Positions 38,242-48,482 of a DNA stretch of 64,000 nt are shown here, in pieces. The translations under genes and the position numbers were made by a program. The notes beneath the pieces were generated by a model that was given only the letters and a program-made list of their open reading frames with translations, was not told the origin of the DNA and searched no databases. How positions within the stretch are numbered: position 1 is the stretch's first letter; each line of letters starts with the position of its first letter. The stretch lies in assembly GCF_014198245.1 (NCBI RefSeq), contig NZ_JACIHE010000007.1, positions 186,001 through 250,000 on the forward strand, in the 5' to 3' direction. The DNA comes from Bradyrhizobium sp. cir1 (lineage in GTDB: Bacteria > Pseudomonadota > Alphaproteobacteria > Rhizobiales > Xanthobacteraceae).

Positions 38242-38456
38242 AACTCCTGTGATTTTTTAGATCGCCGGTTCCCGACACCGCAAACAAGCACAAGCGAACG
38301 CGGACGCGTTCATGAAGCTTGCACCGGATTTTTACGGGTTCGTGCCAACCCCTTGGCTATGGAACCGATGTGCGAACCAGAGTGGTTCCCACGCAGTGTT
38401 TTACGTTGTCCCGACTAAGACAGAGAATGCGTCAGCAACATGACTTAACGAGCATC

Positions 38457-39662
38457 CTATTCTGCAGCGGTCTTCACTGGGGCGACATTGATCGCGAGCT
38501 TGCCGTAGCGATCCGTAAAAGCCCGGGTGTCGATCTCTTCCAGCTTGATTTCGCCGCTCATTACGCCCTGTTTCCACGCCGCCTGCGCCGGATCGTTCTG
38601 GAACTCCGGCATCACCTCGCGGCCGAACAGCTCGAGCGATTCGCAGATGTGCTCGTGGCTGTTCTTGCCGGCCTGGTTGAGCAGGATGACCTGGTCGATA
38701 TGCGAAGCCTGGAAGCGCTTCAGCTTCTTTCGGATCGTCTCGGGCGAGCCGATCAGGCCGCCGCGCAGCGCGGCCTCCTGCGCTTCCGGATTGTCGCGCT
38801 TCCACTTGTTGTACTCGTCCCACATGTTGACGGTGTAGGGCGCGGGACGCTGGCGGTTCTGCGAGGCGCCGTAGTAGCGCAGCGCGAACTGGAAGAAGGT
38901 GGCGCCGTCGGCGCGCGCACGCGCCTCTTCATCCGTCTTCGCGCACATGAAGAACGAGACCAGCGCCACGTTCGGGTTGATCTCGTAGTCGGCAAGCTTG
39001 TGCAGGCGCTTGGTCATGGCATTGTAATAGGCGTGCACCCAGGCATGCGCAGCATCGGCGCTGACGAACTGGAAGCCGAGCGCGCCGAATCCATGACGGC
39101 CGGCGCGCTCGATGGTCGGCAGCTGCGAGCAGGCCATCCACAGCGGCGGATGCGGCTTCTGCACCGGCTTCGGCACGACGTTGCGCAGGGGAATGTCGAA
39201 ATACTTGCCGTGGTGCTCGGCGCCTGCATCCCTGAACATCGGGAAGATCGCAGCGACGGCCTCCTCGAACACCTCCTTCTTGGTCTCCATGTCGCGGCCG
39301 AACGGCTCGAGCTCGGTGATGGACGCGCTCTCGCCCATGCCGAACTCGCAGCGCCCGTTGCTGAGCAGATCGAGCACCGCGACACGTTCGGCGACGCGCG
39401 CCGGGTGATTGGTGGTGAGCTGGAGGATGCCGTGGCCGAGGCGGATGTTCTTCGTGCGCTGGCTCGCGGCGGCCAGGAAGGATTCCGGCGAGGGCGAGTG
39501 GGAATATTCCTCGAGGAAGTGATGCTCGACGACCCAGGCGTGGTCGTAGCCGAGCCTGTCGGCGAGTTCCATCTGCGAGAGGGCATTCTGGTAGAGTCTG
39601 AGCTCGTCGCCGGCCACCCAGGGCCGCGGCAGCTGCAGCTCATAGAAGATGCCGAACTTCAT
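38457..39662 (-). CDS. Luciferase-like (LLM) flavin-dependent oxidoreductase
   Basis: Class F420/FMN-type TIM-barrel monooxygenase, 401 residues. It starts MKFGIFYELQLPRPW, then LADRLGYDHAWVVEHHF, LGHGILQLTTNHPARVAERVA, and GRCEFGMGESASITELEPFG. The C-terminal part (GGLIGSPETIRKKLKRFQ, then VILLNQAGKNSHEHICESLELF) is typical of bacterial-luciferase relatives. The frame is open far upstream on the opposite strand from nap; the ATG at 39662 is the family start. It is divergent from the nap operon and could share its regulatory region. Substrate is unknown. Confidence 0.88.
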   Translation of the reverse strand: MKFGIFYELQLPRPWVAGDELRLYQNALSQMELADRLGYDHAWVVEHHFLEEYSHSPSPESFLAAASQRTKNIRLGHGILQLTTNHPARVAERVAVLDLLSNGRCEFGMGESASITELEPFGRDMETKKEVFEEAVAAIFPMFRDAGAEHHGKYFDIPLRNVVPKPVQKPHPPLWMACSQLPTIERAGRHGFGALGFQFVSADAAHAWVHAYYNAMTKRLHKLADYEINPNVALVSFFMCAKTDEEARARADGATFFQFALRYYGASQNRQRPAPYTVNMWDEYNKWKRDNPEAQEAALRGGLIGSPETIRKKLKRFQASHIDQVILLNQAGKNSHEHICESLELFGREVMPEFQNDPAQAAWKQGVMSGEIKLEEIDTRAFTDRYGKLAINVAPVKTAAE

Positions 39663-39824
39663 GACGCCTCTCCCGCTTCTTGTTGTTGAGGTCATCTTAA
39701 AGTGTGAAGCGGAGCTGTCTACGCAGTCGCAATTCCGCGGCGCGGGAGAATGATTCCGAGCCTGGCATCGCCGCGCATGTCCGCCCTCGGCACTGCCGCT
39801 GCGACATCCGCGCAAGTCGACAGG

Positions 39825-39838
39825 TTGATCCAGATCAA
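39825..39838 (+). promoter_or_regulatory. FixK/FNR-type box upstream of napE
   Basis: TTGATCCAGATCAA is a perfect palindromic match to the FNR/FixK consensus TTGAT-N4-ATCAA, centred about 102 nt before the napE ATG. In Bradyrhizobium, napEDABC is known to need FixK2 under low oxygen. Confidence 0.88.
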
Positions 39839-39932
39839 CGCCGCAACGGCCCGAATGCCTCAAATGTGCATCAAGGCAACGGCCCGGATGCCGTCCCGAT
39901 TCCCCATCATTACCATCCCGAAGAGACCGAAT

Positions 39933-40118
39933 ATGTCGGCCCCTGACGACACGACGTCGCGCGTGCGCCGTAAGCGCATGGAGATTTTCGCTTTCCTGTT
40001 TCTGACCGCGGTCGTGATGCCCGTCCTCGCGGTCGGAACGGTCGGCTCCTACGGGCTCGGCGTCTGGATCTACCAGATGTTTGCCGGCCCTCCCGGCCCG
40101 CCGACCTCCGCGCATTGA
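39933..40118 (+). CDS. napE: Periplasmic nitrate reductase accessory NapE
   Basis: Small inner-membrane protein of the NapE family, 61 residues. Polar N-terminus, then RKRMEIFAFLFLTAVVMPVL and a single membrane span, GSYGLGVWIYQMFAGPPGPP at the end. Role is unknown, but it is regularly first in nap operons of this type. The ATG at 39933 was chosen because the upstream extension is not conserved-looking. Confidence 0.92.
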   Translation: MSAPDDTTSRVRRKRMEIFAFLFLTAVVMPVLAVGTVGSYGLGVWIYQMFAGPPGPPTSAH

Positions 40119-40145
40119 TCGTTCGAACAGCGAAAGACAGGCATC

Positions 40146-40475
40146 ATGGCCCAAGCCACAGTCAACAGAACCGCACTCAACCGCCGTGCACTGATCACCG
40201 GCCGCGTGCTCAGCGCCGACCGCATCGTGCCGCCGCCGGGCGCCGAGATCGCCAGCATCATCGTGCAGGCGCGCCCCGAGCGGCTCGCCGAGGTCGAAGC
40301 CGAGATCACGGCGCTGCCCGGCTGCGAGATTCACGGCCGCGACCCGCGCGGCAAGCTCGTCGTCGTGACCGAAGCGCCCGATGCCGGCAGCCTCGGCACC
40401 ATGCTCAACACCATCCAGTCGCTGCAACACGTCTATTCCGCGGCGCTGGTCTTCCACGCCATCGAAACCGCCTGA
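40146..40475 (+). CDS. napD: Nap chaperone NapD
   Basis: Cytoplasmic chaperone that binds the Tat signal of NapA and delays export until the cofactor is loaded. The 109-residue product has the ferredoxin-like fold pattern: [57 protein letters not shown], and [20 protein letters not shown] polar N-terminal extension of about 20 residues is usual for alphaproteobacterial NapD. Confidence 0.93.
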   Translation: MAQATVNRTALNRRALITGRVLSADRIVPPPGAEIASIIVQARPERLAEVEAEITALPGCEIHGRDPRGKLVVVTEAPDAGSLGTMLNTIQSLQHVYSAALVFHAIETA

Positions 40476-40491
40476 GTCAGGAAGAGCCATC

Positions 40492-43005
40492 ATGACATCG
40501 CCGAAGCTCGACCGCCGCCAGATGCTGAAGCTCGAGGCCGCCGCGATCGCCGCGGCCGCCGCCGGCCTCCCGGCACCGGCGCTCGCCGCCAACCTCGCCG
40601 CCGAGCGCGAGGTGAGCGAATTGAAATGGGACAAGGCCGCCTGCCGCTTCTGCGGCACCGGCTGCTCGGTGATGGTCGCGACCAAGGACAACCGCGTCGT
40701 CGCCACGCACGGCGACATCAAGGCCGAGGTCAATCGCGGCCTCAACTGCGTCAAGGGCTACTTCCTCTCCAAGATCATGTACGGCCACGACCGCCTGACC
40801 CAGCCGATGCTGCGCAAGAGAGGCGGCAAGTACGACAAGAACGGCGACTTCACGCCCGTGTCCTGGACCGAAGCCTTCGACATCATGGAGCTGAAGTGGA
40901 AGGAGGCGATCAGGAAGCGCGGGCCGAACGGCGTCGCCATGTTCGGCTCCGGCCAGTGGACGATCTGGGAGGGCTATGCGGCGTCGAAGCTGTTCAAGGC
41001 CGGCTTCCGCACCAACAACATCGACCCCAATGCGCGGCACTGCATGGCCTCGGCCGTCGCCGGCATGATGCGCACCTTCGGCATCGACGAGCCGCCCGGC
41101 TGCTATGACGACATCGAGGCCACCGACGCCTTCGTGCTGTGGGGCTCCAACATGGCGGAGATGCACCCGATTCTGTGGACGCGCCTGACCGACCGCCGGC
41201 TGTCCGCGCCGCATGTCCGCGTCGCCGTGCTCTCCACCTTCGAGCACCGCTCGTTCGACCTCGCCGACATCGGCATGGTGTTCAAGCCGCAGACCGATCT
41301 CTACATCCTCAACGCCATCGCCAACCACATCATCAAGACCGGCCGCGTCAAAAAGGATTTTGTTGCCGCGCATACGGTGTTCAAGCGTGGCCAGACCGAC
41401 ATCGGCTATGGCCTGCGGCCCGAGCACCCGCTGCAGAAGAAGGCGACGGGCGCGGCGAAGCCAAACGACTCCACCGACATGAGCTATGACGAGTACGTCA
41501 AGTTCGTCTCGGAATACACGCTGGAGAAGGCCGCCGAGATGTCCGGCGTGCCGCTGAACCGGCTGGAAGCGCTCGCCGAGCTCTACGCCGATCCAAAAAC
41601 AAAAGTGGTCTCGTTCTGGACCATGGGGTTCAACCAGCACACCCGCGGCGTCTGGTGCAACAACCTCGTCTACAACATCCACCTTCTGACCGGAAAGATC
41701 TCCGCGCCCGGCAACAGTCCGTTCTCGCTGACCGGCCAGCCCTCCGCCTGCGGCACCGCGCGCGAGGTCGGCACGTTCTCACACCGCCTGCCCGCCGACA
41801 TGGTCGTGACCAACAAGGCGCATCGCGACCACGCCGAGCACATCTGGCAGCTGCCCGCGGGCACCATTCCCGACAAGCCCGGCGCGCACGCCGTGCTGCA
41901 GAGCCGGATGCTGAAGGACGGCCTGATCAACGCCTATTGGGTGCAGGTCAACAACAACCTCCAGGCCGGCCCCAACGCCAACGAGGAGACCTATCCGGGC
42001 TTCCGAAACCCCGACAATTTCATCGTGGTGTCGGATGCCTATCCGTCGGTGACGGCGCTCGCGGCCGATTTGATCCTGCCAACCGCGATGTGGGTGGAGA
42101 AGGAAGGCGCCTATGGCAATGCCGAGCGGCGCACCCAGTTCTGGCACCAGCTCGTCTCCGCGCCCGGCGAGTCGAAGTCGGATCTCTGGCAGCTCATGGA
42201 GTTCTCCAAGCGCTTCAAGATCGAGGAGGTCTGGCCCGAGGAGCTGATCGCCAAGAAGCCGGAATATCGCGGCAAGACGCTGTTCGACGTGCTCTACAGG
42301 AACGGCCAGGTCGACAAATTCCCTGTGACCGACATCGAGGCGGGCTATCTCAACGACGAGTCCAAGGCGTTCGGCTTCTACGTCCACAAGGGCCTGTTCG
42401 AGGAATACGCCAGCTTCGGCCGCGGCCATGGCCACGACCTCGCGCCGTTCGACGCCTATCACCGGGAGCGCGGCCTGCGCTGGCCGGTGGTCAACGGCCA
42501 GGAAACGAAGTGGCGTTTCCGCGAGGGCAGCGACCCCTATGTCAAGCAGGGCACCGACGTGCAGTTCTACGGCTATCCCGACGGCAAGGCGCGCATCTTC
42601 GCGCTGCCTTACGAGCCGCCGGCGGAATCCCCCGACAACGAATATCCCTACTGGCTCTCGACCGGCCGCGTGCTGGAGCACTGGCATTCCGGCACCATGA
42701 CGCGCCGCGTGCCCGAGCTCTACAAGGCATTCCCCGAGGCGGTGTGCTTCATGCATCCGGACGACGCGCAGGACATGAAGCTGCGGCGCGGCGATGAGGT
42801 GAAGGTGGTCTCGCGCCGCGGCTTCATCCGCGCCCGCGTCGAGACGCGCGGCCGCGACCGGCCGCCGCGCGGCCTCGTGTTCGTGCCGTGGTTCGACGAA
42901 TCCAAGCTGATCAACAAGGTGACGCTGGACGCCACCGATCCGATCTCGCTGCAAACCGATTTCAAGAAATGCGCCGTGCGCATCGAGCGGGTGAACGTGT
43001 CATGA
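40492..43005 (+). CDS. napA: Periplasmic nitrate reductase catalytic subunit NapA
   Basis: Molybdenum bis-MGD enzyme that reduces nitrate to nitrite in the periplasm. The 837-residue product starts with a Tat signal ([19 protein letters not shown]). A [4Fe-4S] site is formed by Cys51, 54, 58 and 86 (CRFCGTGC ... NCVKG). The Mo ligand is Cys184 in ARHCMASA. C-terminal segments [17 protein letters not shown] and [19 protein letters not shown] are typical NapA. The frame is open upstream but that part overlaps napD. The stop overlaps the napB ATG. Confidence 0.97.
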   Translation: MTSPKLDRRQMLKLEAAAIAAAAAGLPAPALAANLAAEREVSELKWDKAACRFCGTGCSVMVATKDNRVVATHGDIKAEVNRGLNCVKGYFLSKIMYGHDRLTQPMLRKRGGKYDKNGDFTPVSWTEAFDIMELKWKEAIRKRGPNGVAMFGSGQWTIWEGYAASKLFKAGFRTNNIDPNARHCMASAVAGMMRTFGIDEPPGCYDDIEATDAFVLWGSNMAEMHPILWTRLTDRRLSAPHVRVAVLSTFEHRSFDLADIGMVFKPQTDLYILNAIANHIIKTGRVKKDFVAAHTVFKRGQTDIGYGLRPEHPLQKKATGAAKPNDSTDMSYDEYVKFVSEYTLEKAAEMSGVPLNRLEALAELYADPKTKVVSFWTMGFNQHTRGVWCNNLVYNIHLLTGKISAPGNSPFSLTGQPSACGTAREVGTFSHRLPADMVVTNKAHRDHAEHIWQLPAGTIPDKPGAHAVLQSRMLKDGLINAYWVQVNNNLQAGPNANEETYPGFRNPDNFIVVSDAYPSVTALAADLILPTAMWVEKEGAYGNAERRTQFWHQLVSAPGESKSDLWQLMEFSKRFKIEEVWPEELIAKKPEYRGKTLFDVLYRNGQVDKFPVTDIEAGYLNDESKAFGFYVHKGLFEEYASFGRGHGHDLAPFDAYHRERGLRWPVVNGQETKWRFREGSDPYVKQGTDVQFYGYPDGKARIFALPYEPPAESPDNEYPYWLSTGRVLEHWHSGTMTRRVPELYKAFPEAVCFMHPDDAQDMKLRRGDEVKVVSRRGFIRARVETRGRDRPPRGLVFVPWFDESKLINKVTLDATDPISLQTDFKKCAVRIERVNVS

Positions 43006-43472
43006 TGAAACGATTTGGTATCGCCCTGCTCGCGGTCGCGATTGCCGCCGGCGCGAGTTCGCTGACCGCGCAGACGGTGACTTCGGGGCTGCGCGGCGCC
43101 GCGCCGCTCAATGACGAGGGCCCGGCACCGCCGATGCTGCCCAACCGCAATACGTCCGAGAAGGAGGTGCGCAACTATCCGGAGCAGCCGCCCGTCATCC
43201 CGCACACGATCGACGGCTACCAGATCGACCTCAACGGCAACAAATGCCTGTCCTGCCACGCGCGGGCGCGCACCGCGGAATCGCAGGCGCCGATGGTGTC
43301 GATCACGCACTTCATGGACCGCGACGGCCAGTTCCTGGCCTCGATCTCGCCGCGCCGCTTCTTCTGCACCGAATGCCATGTGCCGCAGAACACGGCCAAT
43401 CCGCCCGTCAGCAACGACTTCACCGACATCGACACGCTGCTGTCGCGCGCAAGCCCCGGTGGCCGCCGATGA
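43002..43472 (+). CDS. napB: Nap dihaem cytochrome c subunit NapB
   Basis: Periplasmic electron donor to NapA, 156 residues. Sec signal peptide ([20 protein letters not shown]), then two c-type haem motifs: CLSCH and CTECH, each preceded by the usual NapB context ([15 protein letters not shown] and [15 protein letters not shown]). It overlaps napA by 4 nt (ATGA), so the pair is translationally coupled. Confidence 0.95.
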   Translation: MMKRFGIALLAVAIAAGASSLTAQTVTSGLRGAAPLNDEGPAPPMLPNRNTSEKEVRNYPEQPPVIPHTIDGYQIDLNGNKCLSCHARARTAESQAPMVSITHFMDRDGQFLASISPRRFFCTECHVPQNTANPPVSNDFTDIDTLLSRASPGGRR

Positions 43473-44122
43473 CGACGACTGCTGACGAGCCCAATGCAGA
43501 ACTGAAAGCCAAGCGCGGCTTCATCGCGCGAAGCGGGGATTTCGTGCGCGAACTCTGGGGCGTGCTGACCCGGCCGAGCTCGGTGTTTGCGCTCGGCACG
43601 CTGGTGCTCGCGGGCTTCATGGCCGGCGTGATCTTCTGGGGCGGCTTCAACACCGCGCTGGAAATCACCAACACCGAGAAGTTCTGCACCGGCTGCCACG
43701 AGATGAAGGACAACGTCTTCGCCGAGCTGAAGTCGACCATCCACTTCACCAACCGCTCCGGCGTGCGCGCGACCTGCCCGGACTGCCACGTGCCGCACAA
43801 CTGGACCGACAAGATCGCGCGCAAGATGCAGGCCTCCAAGGAGGTCTGGGGCAAGATCTTCGGCACGATCGACACGAGAGAGAAATTCCTTGACCACCGG
43901 CTCGAGCTCGCCGCGCATGAATGGGCGCGCTTCAAGGCCAATGATTCCCTGGAATGCCGCAACTGCCACAGCGCCGATTCCATGGACATCACCAAACAGT
44001 CGCCGCGGGCCTCGGTGGCGCACCAGCGCTTCCTGTTCACCAAGGAAAAGACCTGCATCGACTGCCACAAGGGCATCGCCCACCAGCTGCCCGACATGCG
44101 CGGCGTTCCCGGCTGGCAGTAG
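43469..44122 (+). CDS. napC: Tetrahaem quinol dehydrogenase NapC
   Basis: Membrane-anchored NapC/NirT-family cytochrome that passes electrons from quinol to NapAB, 217 residues. One N-terminal membrane helix ([20 protein letters not shown]) precedes four haem c motifs: CTGCH, CPDCH, CRNCH and CIDCH. Overlaps napB by 4 nt. No napF, napG or napH is present; NapC alone connects to the quinone pool, as in other napEDABC operons. Confidence 0.96.
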   Translation: MTTTADEPNAELKAKRGFIARSGDFVRELWGVLTRPSSVFALGTLVLAGFMAGVIFWGGFNTALEITNTEKFCTGCHEMKDNVFAELKSTIHFTNRSGVRATCPDCHVPHNWTDKIARKMQASKEVWGKIFGTIDTREKFLDHRLELAAHEWARFKANDSLECRNCHSADSMDITKQSPRASVAHQRFLFTKEKTCIDCHKGIAHQLPDMRGVPGWQ

Positions 44123-44169
44123 GGGCCGGCCTCTTCCTAGCGGCGTTTTGGCGAGGTCCGAGCAAGCGC

Positions 44170-44310
44170 CTCGTCCTTCGAGACGACCGCTTACGCGGTC
44201 TCCTCAGGATGAGGCTGAGTGGCGTCCTTGCCTGCCGAAACTGCCGCCGCGCACTCCGTCCTCATCCTGAGGGCCCGCCAAAGGCGGGTGTCTCGAAGGA
44301 TGGGCCGCAC
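44170..44310. repeat. Paired inverted intergenic repeats
   Basis: tccttcgagac-gaccgcttacgcggtc-tcctcaggatgag faces, about 70 bp later, its inverse (ctcatcctgagg-gcccgccaaaggcggg-tgtctcgaagga). Typical REP-like pair between nap and the helicase gene. Confidence 0.75.
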
Positions 44311-44400
44311 GGAGACGGCCTCCCCGCGCTTGAACCGGCGGGGGGAATGGTTAGTTTTGGGGGTGGCGAATCGCGTCGTTTCGCACCTCTCAAGACAGAC

Positions 44401-45516
44401 ATGGCCACTTTCACCCCGCATCAGGATGCCGCTCTCAAGGCCGTCGGCGACTGGCTCAAAGCCAAACCCGGCCGCAACGGCACGCCGCCGGTCTTCCGCC
44501 TGTTCGGCTTTGCCGGCACCGGCAAGACCACGCTGGCGCGGCATATCGCCGAGGGTGTGGACGGCGAGGTGAAATTCGCCGCCTTCACCGGCAAGGCGGC
44601 CCTCGTCATGCGCAACAAGGGCTGCGACGAGGCCTCCACCATCCACTCGCTGATCTACCGCGCCCGCGAATCCGGCGAGGAGCAGCCGAGCTTCGAATTG
44701 TGGGACGACGCGCCGGCCTCGAAGGCCAAGCTGATCGTGATCGACGAATGCTCCATGGTCGATGCCGAGCTCGGCCGCGACCTGATGTCGTTCGACTGTC
44801 CGCTGCTGGTGCTGGGCGATCCCGCGCAGCTGCCGCCGATCCAGGGCGGCGGCTTCTTCACCAATTCAGAGCCCGACGCGATGCTGACCGAGGTGCACCG
44901 CCAGGCCCAGGACGATCCGATCGTGCGGATGTCGATGGACGTGCGCGAGGGCCGCGAGCTCGACATCGGCCGCTACGGCGAGAGCGAGGTGGTGTCGCGG
45001 AAAGAGCTCGACCCCGATCGCGTCATGGGCGCCGATCAGGTCCTGGTCGGGCGCAACAACACGCGACGCGCGTACAACATGCGGGTGCGCCAGCGCCAGA
45101 ACATCGAGGATCAATTTCCCGTCGCCGGCGACAAGCTGGTGTGCCTGCGCAACAACCGCAAGAAGGGTCTGTTCAACGGCGGCCTGTGGCGCGTGAAGTC
45201 GCGCAACACCTCGCGCTCGAAATCGCGCATCCTCTCCATGCGGCTGTCACCGGACGAGGATTTCGGGCACAAGGTGACCAAGGTGTCCGTGCGCGCCGAC
45301 TGCTTCGAGGGCGGCGTCGAGCAGATCGCCTGGGAGCAGCGCAAGCCTTACGACGAGTTCGACTACGGCTACGTGCTGACCGTGCACAAATCGCAGGGCT
45401 CGCAATGGGACGACGTCGTGTTGTTCGACGAGAGCTTTGCGTTTGGGGATAGCCGGGCACGGTGGCTGTATACGGGCATTACGCGCGCGGCGAAAAGGCT
45501 GAGTATCGTCGTTTAG
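44401..45516 (+). CDS. ATP-dependent RecD-like helicase
   Basis: SF1B DNA helicase, 371 residues. Motif I GFAGTGKTTLARHIAEG, Ia/Ib TIHSLIYRAR, motif II IVIDECSMVDAELG, motif III LVLGDPAQLPPI, motif IV-like HRQAQDDPIVRMS, and motifs V/VI LTVHKSQGSQWDDVVLF and WLYTGITRAAKRL are all present. It is shorter than RecD2 and lacks its N-terminal domain, resembling the stand-alone AAA_30/UvrD_C_2 proteins. The start is ATG 44401; an in-frame extension upstream is repeat DNA. Confidence 0.9.
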   Translation: MATFTPHQDAALKAVGDWLKAKPGRNGTPPVFRLFGFAGTGKTTLARHIAEGVDGEVKFAAFTGKAALVMRNKGCDEASTIHSLIYRARESGEEQPSFELWDDAPASKAKLIVIDECSMVDAELGRDLMSFDCPLLVLGDPAQLPPIQGGGFFTNSEPDAMLTEVHRQAQDDPIVRMSMDVREGRELDIGRYGESEVVSRKELDPDRVMGADQVLVGRNNTRRAYNMRVRQRQNIEDQFPVAGDKLVCLRNNRKKGLFNGGLWRVKSRNTSRSKSRILSMRLSPDEDFGHKVTKVSVRADCFEGGVEQIAWEQRKPYDEFDYGYVLTVHKSQGSQWDDVVLFDESFAFGDSRARWLYTGITRAAKRLSIVV

Positions 45517-45526
45517 AACTCCGCTG

Positions 45527-45711
45527 CCGTCGGGTGGGCAAAGGCGCAGCGCGCCGTGCCCACCATCTCTCTCCATAAGCAAATAAACGCGTGGGCACGC
45601 TTCCGCCTTCGCTCTTCGAGCTACGGCGGACAAGTCGCTTTGCCCACCCTGACGGCACCACTGCCTACCCTGTCATTCCGGGGCGATGCGAAGCATCGAA
45701 CCCGGAATGAC
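45527..45711. repeat. Intergenic inverted repeats, two families
   Basis: At 45527-45655, imperfect ends cgtcgggtgggcaaag/ctttgcccaccctgacg match the 24213 family and enclose the cttccgcc module seen at 9690. At 45672-45711, gtcattccgggg ... cccggaatgac is a second family, found again at 52043. Confidence 0.75.
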
Positions 45712-45739
45712 GAATTGAGTTGCTCAGCAACCCAATTCG

Positions 45740-47425
45740 TCACTTCCCCGCAACGAAATAGAAGTCCTCACGCCCCGGCGGCGAGCCATAGGTGAAGGGC
45801 TGCTGCTCGTGCCTGGTGGCGGCCCAGACGTCGTCGCGGATGATGTCGAACAGCTTTCTGATCTCGACGCGCGGCTCCCTGATCTCGCGGGCGAGCGCGG
45901 TGGCGAACGGGCTGTTGGCGCTGCCGTCGCCGTCCATCGCGGTCTCGCCGTGCTTGGCGGCGTAGACCACCATGAAGCCGGCGCCGGGCTCGATGTTGGA
46001 AAAGCCCTTGTCGACCAGCTTCAGCGACAAGGTGCGCTGCATGGTCGGCGCGAACGGATTGTCACGGCAGGCATCCAGGACCACCAGACGCATCTTTCGC
46101 GCGGCACCGACTGCGGCGATCACCTGCTCCAGCGCGACCGCCTGCGTCTCGGCGTCCCTGTCGGCGGCAAGCCTGGCATCGACCGGAACGAGATAGTTCA
46201 CGCCGCCGATCTCAAAACCGTGGCCGGCGTAATAGACCACGGCCCAGTCGGCCTTCTCCGCTTCCTCCGCGAAGGCCTTCAGTGCGTCGAAGAACTTGTC
46301 GCGGGTGAGATCGCTGACGGAGATCACGGTCTGGAAGCCGACATCGCGCAGCACGCCTGCGATCAATTTCGAATCTCGCGGCGGATTGGGCAGAGCGTGG
46401 ACGTTCTTGTAGGCGCCGTTGCCGATCACCAGCGCGACGCGGCGCCCGCCGGGCGCACCCGCCGGCGCTTGCGGCGTCAGCGCGGCGAGCCGCTCCTGCG
46501 CTATGGTGCGGGCGCGCGCGACATCGATCTCGTCGAACCTCGTCAGCGAGTAGGCCGCCGCGCGATAGTCGGCTCTAGCCTGGGCGAGATCCTTCTTGCG
46601 CTCGTAGATCTGGCCGCGGCCGGAATGGGCGCGGACATTGTTCGGGTTGATCTCGATCGCCGTGTTGTAGTCCTTCAGCGCGGCCTCGAGGTCGCCCTTC
46701 ATCATGCTGACGTCGGCGCGGTTGTTGATCGCGTACACGTTCTTCGGCTGTCGCTCGATCAGGCCGTTGCAGTCGGCGAAGGCCTGCTCATACTTGCCCA
46801 TCATGCCCCAGGTGATGCAGCGGTTGCTGGCGATCTGCGGCGCGGCCGGATCGATCTTCTCCGCTTCCGCAAAGTCGGCGATCGCGCCATTGAAATCCTT
46901 CATCAGCGTGCGCACGCGGGCACGATTGGTCCAGCCGAGCAGGAATTTCGGGGTGTATTTGATCGACAGGTTGAAATCGTCGAGCGCGCTTTGCAGCGCG
47001 CCCCGGCGCGCGTGGATGACGCCGCGATTGTTGTAGGGGACACCGTAGGTCGGCCGCTTCTGGAGCGCGAGGTTGTAGTCGGCCATCGCGAGATCGTCCT
47101 GGCCCTTGCGCTCATAGGCAAGGCCGCGCAGGTTGAGCGCAATGACGTAATCAGGATCGAGGTCGACGGCGATGGACAGGGTCTCGATGGCGTGGACGTA
47201 GTCGCGCTTGTTGATCAGGGTATTGCCGCGCACGGACAGCGCGATGGCCTTGTCCTTGCCGGTGAGGCGATCGGCGTTGAGCAGATTGTCGCAGGCCGGT
47301 GCGCGGGCCTGCATGTCCGCCTGGCGATCGCGGCAGATGGCGAGATCGTCGCTGACTTGATCTGCCGCGGCGAGCGCAACACTGGCAATCAGGGTAACGA
47401 GGGTCAGGGAAACGACGCGCAGCAT
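45740..47425 (-). CDS. Secreted TPR-caspase-like protein
   Basis: A 561-residue exported protein with three parts. A Sec signal peptide (MLRVVSLTLVTLIASVALA) is followed by about seven TPR units (residues 60-300; e.g. ALSVRGNTLINKRDYVHAIE, VPYNNRGVIHARRGALQSAL). The C-terminal caspase/peptidase C14 domain (about 325-561) opens RVALVIGNGAYKN and has the catalytic dyad His402 (YYAGHGFEIGG) and Cys453 (LDACRDNPF). Such proteins are common in Rhizobiales, and their substrates are unknown. With a signal peptide it would act in the periplasm. No obvious partner gene is adjacent. Confidence 0.9.
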   Translation of the reverse strand: MLRVVSLTLVTLIASVALAAADQVSDDLAICRDRQADMQARAPACDNLLNADRLTGKDKAIALSVRGNTLINKRDYVHAIETLSIAVDLDPDYVIALNLRGLAYERKGQDDLAMADYNLALQKRPTYGVPYNNRGVIHARRGALQSALDDFNLSIKYTPKFLLGWTNRARVRTLMKDFNGAIADFAEAEKIDPAAPQIASNRCITWGMMGKYEQAFADCNGLIERQPKNVYAINNRADVSMMKGDLEAALKDYNTAIEINPNNVRAHSGRGQIYERKKDLAQARADYRAAAYSLTRFDEIDVARARTIAQERLAALTPQAPAGAPGGRRVALVIGNGAYKNVHALPNPPRDSKLIAGVLRDVGFQTVISVSDLTRDKFFDALKAFAEEAEKADWAVVYYAGHGFEIGGVNYLVPVDARLAADRDAETQAVALEQVIAAVGAARKMRLVVLDACRDNPFAPTMQRTLSLKLVDKGFSNIEPGAGFMVVYAAKHGETAMDGDGSANSPFATALAREIREPRVEIRKLFDIIRDDVWAATRHEQQPFTYGSPPGREDFYFVAGK

Positions 47426-47494
47426 GTTGTCAGGTCAGCTCCAGCCAGCACTTTTCCAGGTCTATCGTCGATGGCGCGGGTTCATCACTTGTTT

Positions 47495-47543
47495 GAGCAT
47501 GATCTTTGCGGAAAACCGCTTCACACTTTTTCGGATCATGCTC
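47495..47543. repeat. Intergenic palindromic repeat (gcatgatc family)
   Basis: gagcatgatc ... ggaaaaccgcttcacac ... gatcatgctc, a single-hairpin copy of the element at 36123. Confidence 0.8.
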
Positions 47544-47732
47544 TTAGCGCGGAGCTCCCCACCCCGCCAAGCCGGCTGTCTCAGGCCGCCGCTTTCACAG
47601 ACTCGTGTCCGTGCCGGCGTAACAATCGGTGCCTGTCGCCGTATCTCCGGTGACTGAAATGCGGCCGGGCAGGCTGTTCGCCCGGCGCCAACCGACCTAG
47701 ACTGCTCCACCATCCGGAAAGAGGCCTCCGCC

Positions 47733-48437
47733 ATGCGTCGTCCTGCCCTCCTGACCCTGCTCGCCGCCACCGCCGCCGCGACATTGGCCTTTGCCATGCC
47801 GTCCCGCGCCGCCGAGGACGCCGTCGTGATCCCCGCCCCCGCCGTGGACGCAGCACCCGCAAGCGGCATCCAGACCGCGGTGGTTGCCGGCGGCTGCTTC
47901 TGGGGCGTGCAGGGCGTCTTCCAGCACACCGCCGGCGTCGTCAACGCGGTCTCCGGTTATGCCGGCGGCACCAAGGCGACCGCCGACTATCAGACCGTCT
48001 CGAGCGGCCGGACCGGCCACGCGGAATCGGTCGAGATCAAGTACGACCCGAAGAAGATCTCTTACGGAAAGATCCTCCAGATCTACTTCTCGGTGGTGCA
48101 CGACCCGACCCAGCTCAACCGCCAGGGCCCCGACATCGGCACGCAGTATCGCTCGGCGATCTTCACCACCTCGGACGAGCAGAAGAAGGTGGCGGAGGCC
48201 TATATCGCCCAGCTCAACGGCGCCAAGGTGTTCGGCAAGCCGATCGTGACCAAGGTCGGCGCGCTGGAGGCGTTCTATCCGGCGGAGGCCTACCACCAGG
48301 ATTATCTGACGCTGCACCCGAACCAGCCCTACATCGCCTATAACGACCTGCCCAAGGTCGAGAACCTGAAAAAGCTGTTCGCGGATAACTACATCGAGAA
48401 GCCGACGCTGGTGAATGCCAGCAAGGCTACCAACTGA
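47733..48437 (+). CDS. msrA: Exported peptide-methionine (S)-S-oxide reductase MsrA
   Basis: Repairs methionine-S-sulfoxide in proteins. The 234-residue product has a Sec signal peptide (LLTLLAATAAATLAFA, cleavage near SRAAE), so it should act in the periplasm. The catalytic motif is GGCFWGVQ with Cys55. GYAGGTKATADYQTVSSGRTGH and YHQDYLTLHPNQPYI are standard MsrA blocks. Only one family Cys is evident, so regeneration would need a periplasmic disulfide reductase. msrB follows after 45 nt. Confidence 0.94.
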   Translation: MRRPALLTLLAATAAATLAFAMPSRAAEDAVVIPAPAVDAAPASGIQTAVVAGGCFWGVQGVFQHTAGVVNAVSGYAGGTKATADYQTVSSGRTGHAESVEIKYDPKKISYGKILQIYFSVVHDPTQLNRQGPDIGTQYRSAIFTTSDEQKKVAEAYIAQLNGAKVFGKPIVTKVGALEAFYPAEAYHQDYLTLHPNQPYIAYNDLPKVENLKKLFADNYIEKPTLVNASKATN

Positions 48438-48482
48438 TCGCAAGATCACCGAAAGCAAGATCATCGAAGAAACGGGAGACCC

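Noticed and set aside
39663-40754. Upstream extension of the LLM oxidoreductase frame
   Set aside because: Antisense to napE, napD and napA; family start is at 39662.
41655-42954. Long frames on both strands within napA
   Set aside because: Shadows of napA, whose own frame carries the Fe-S and Mo ligands.
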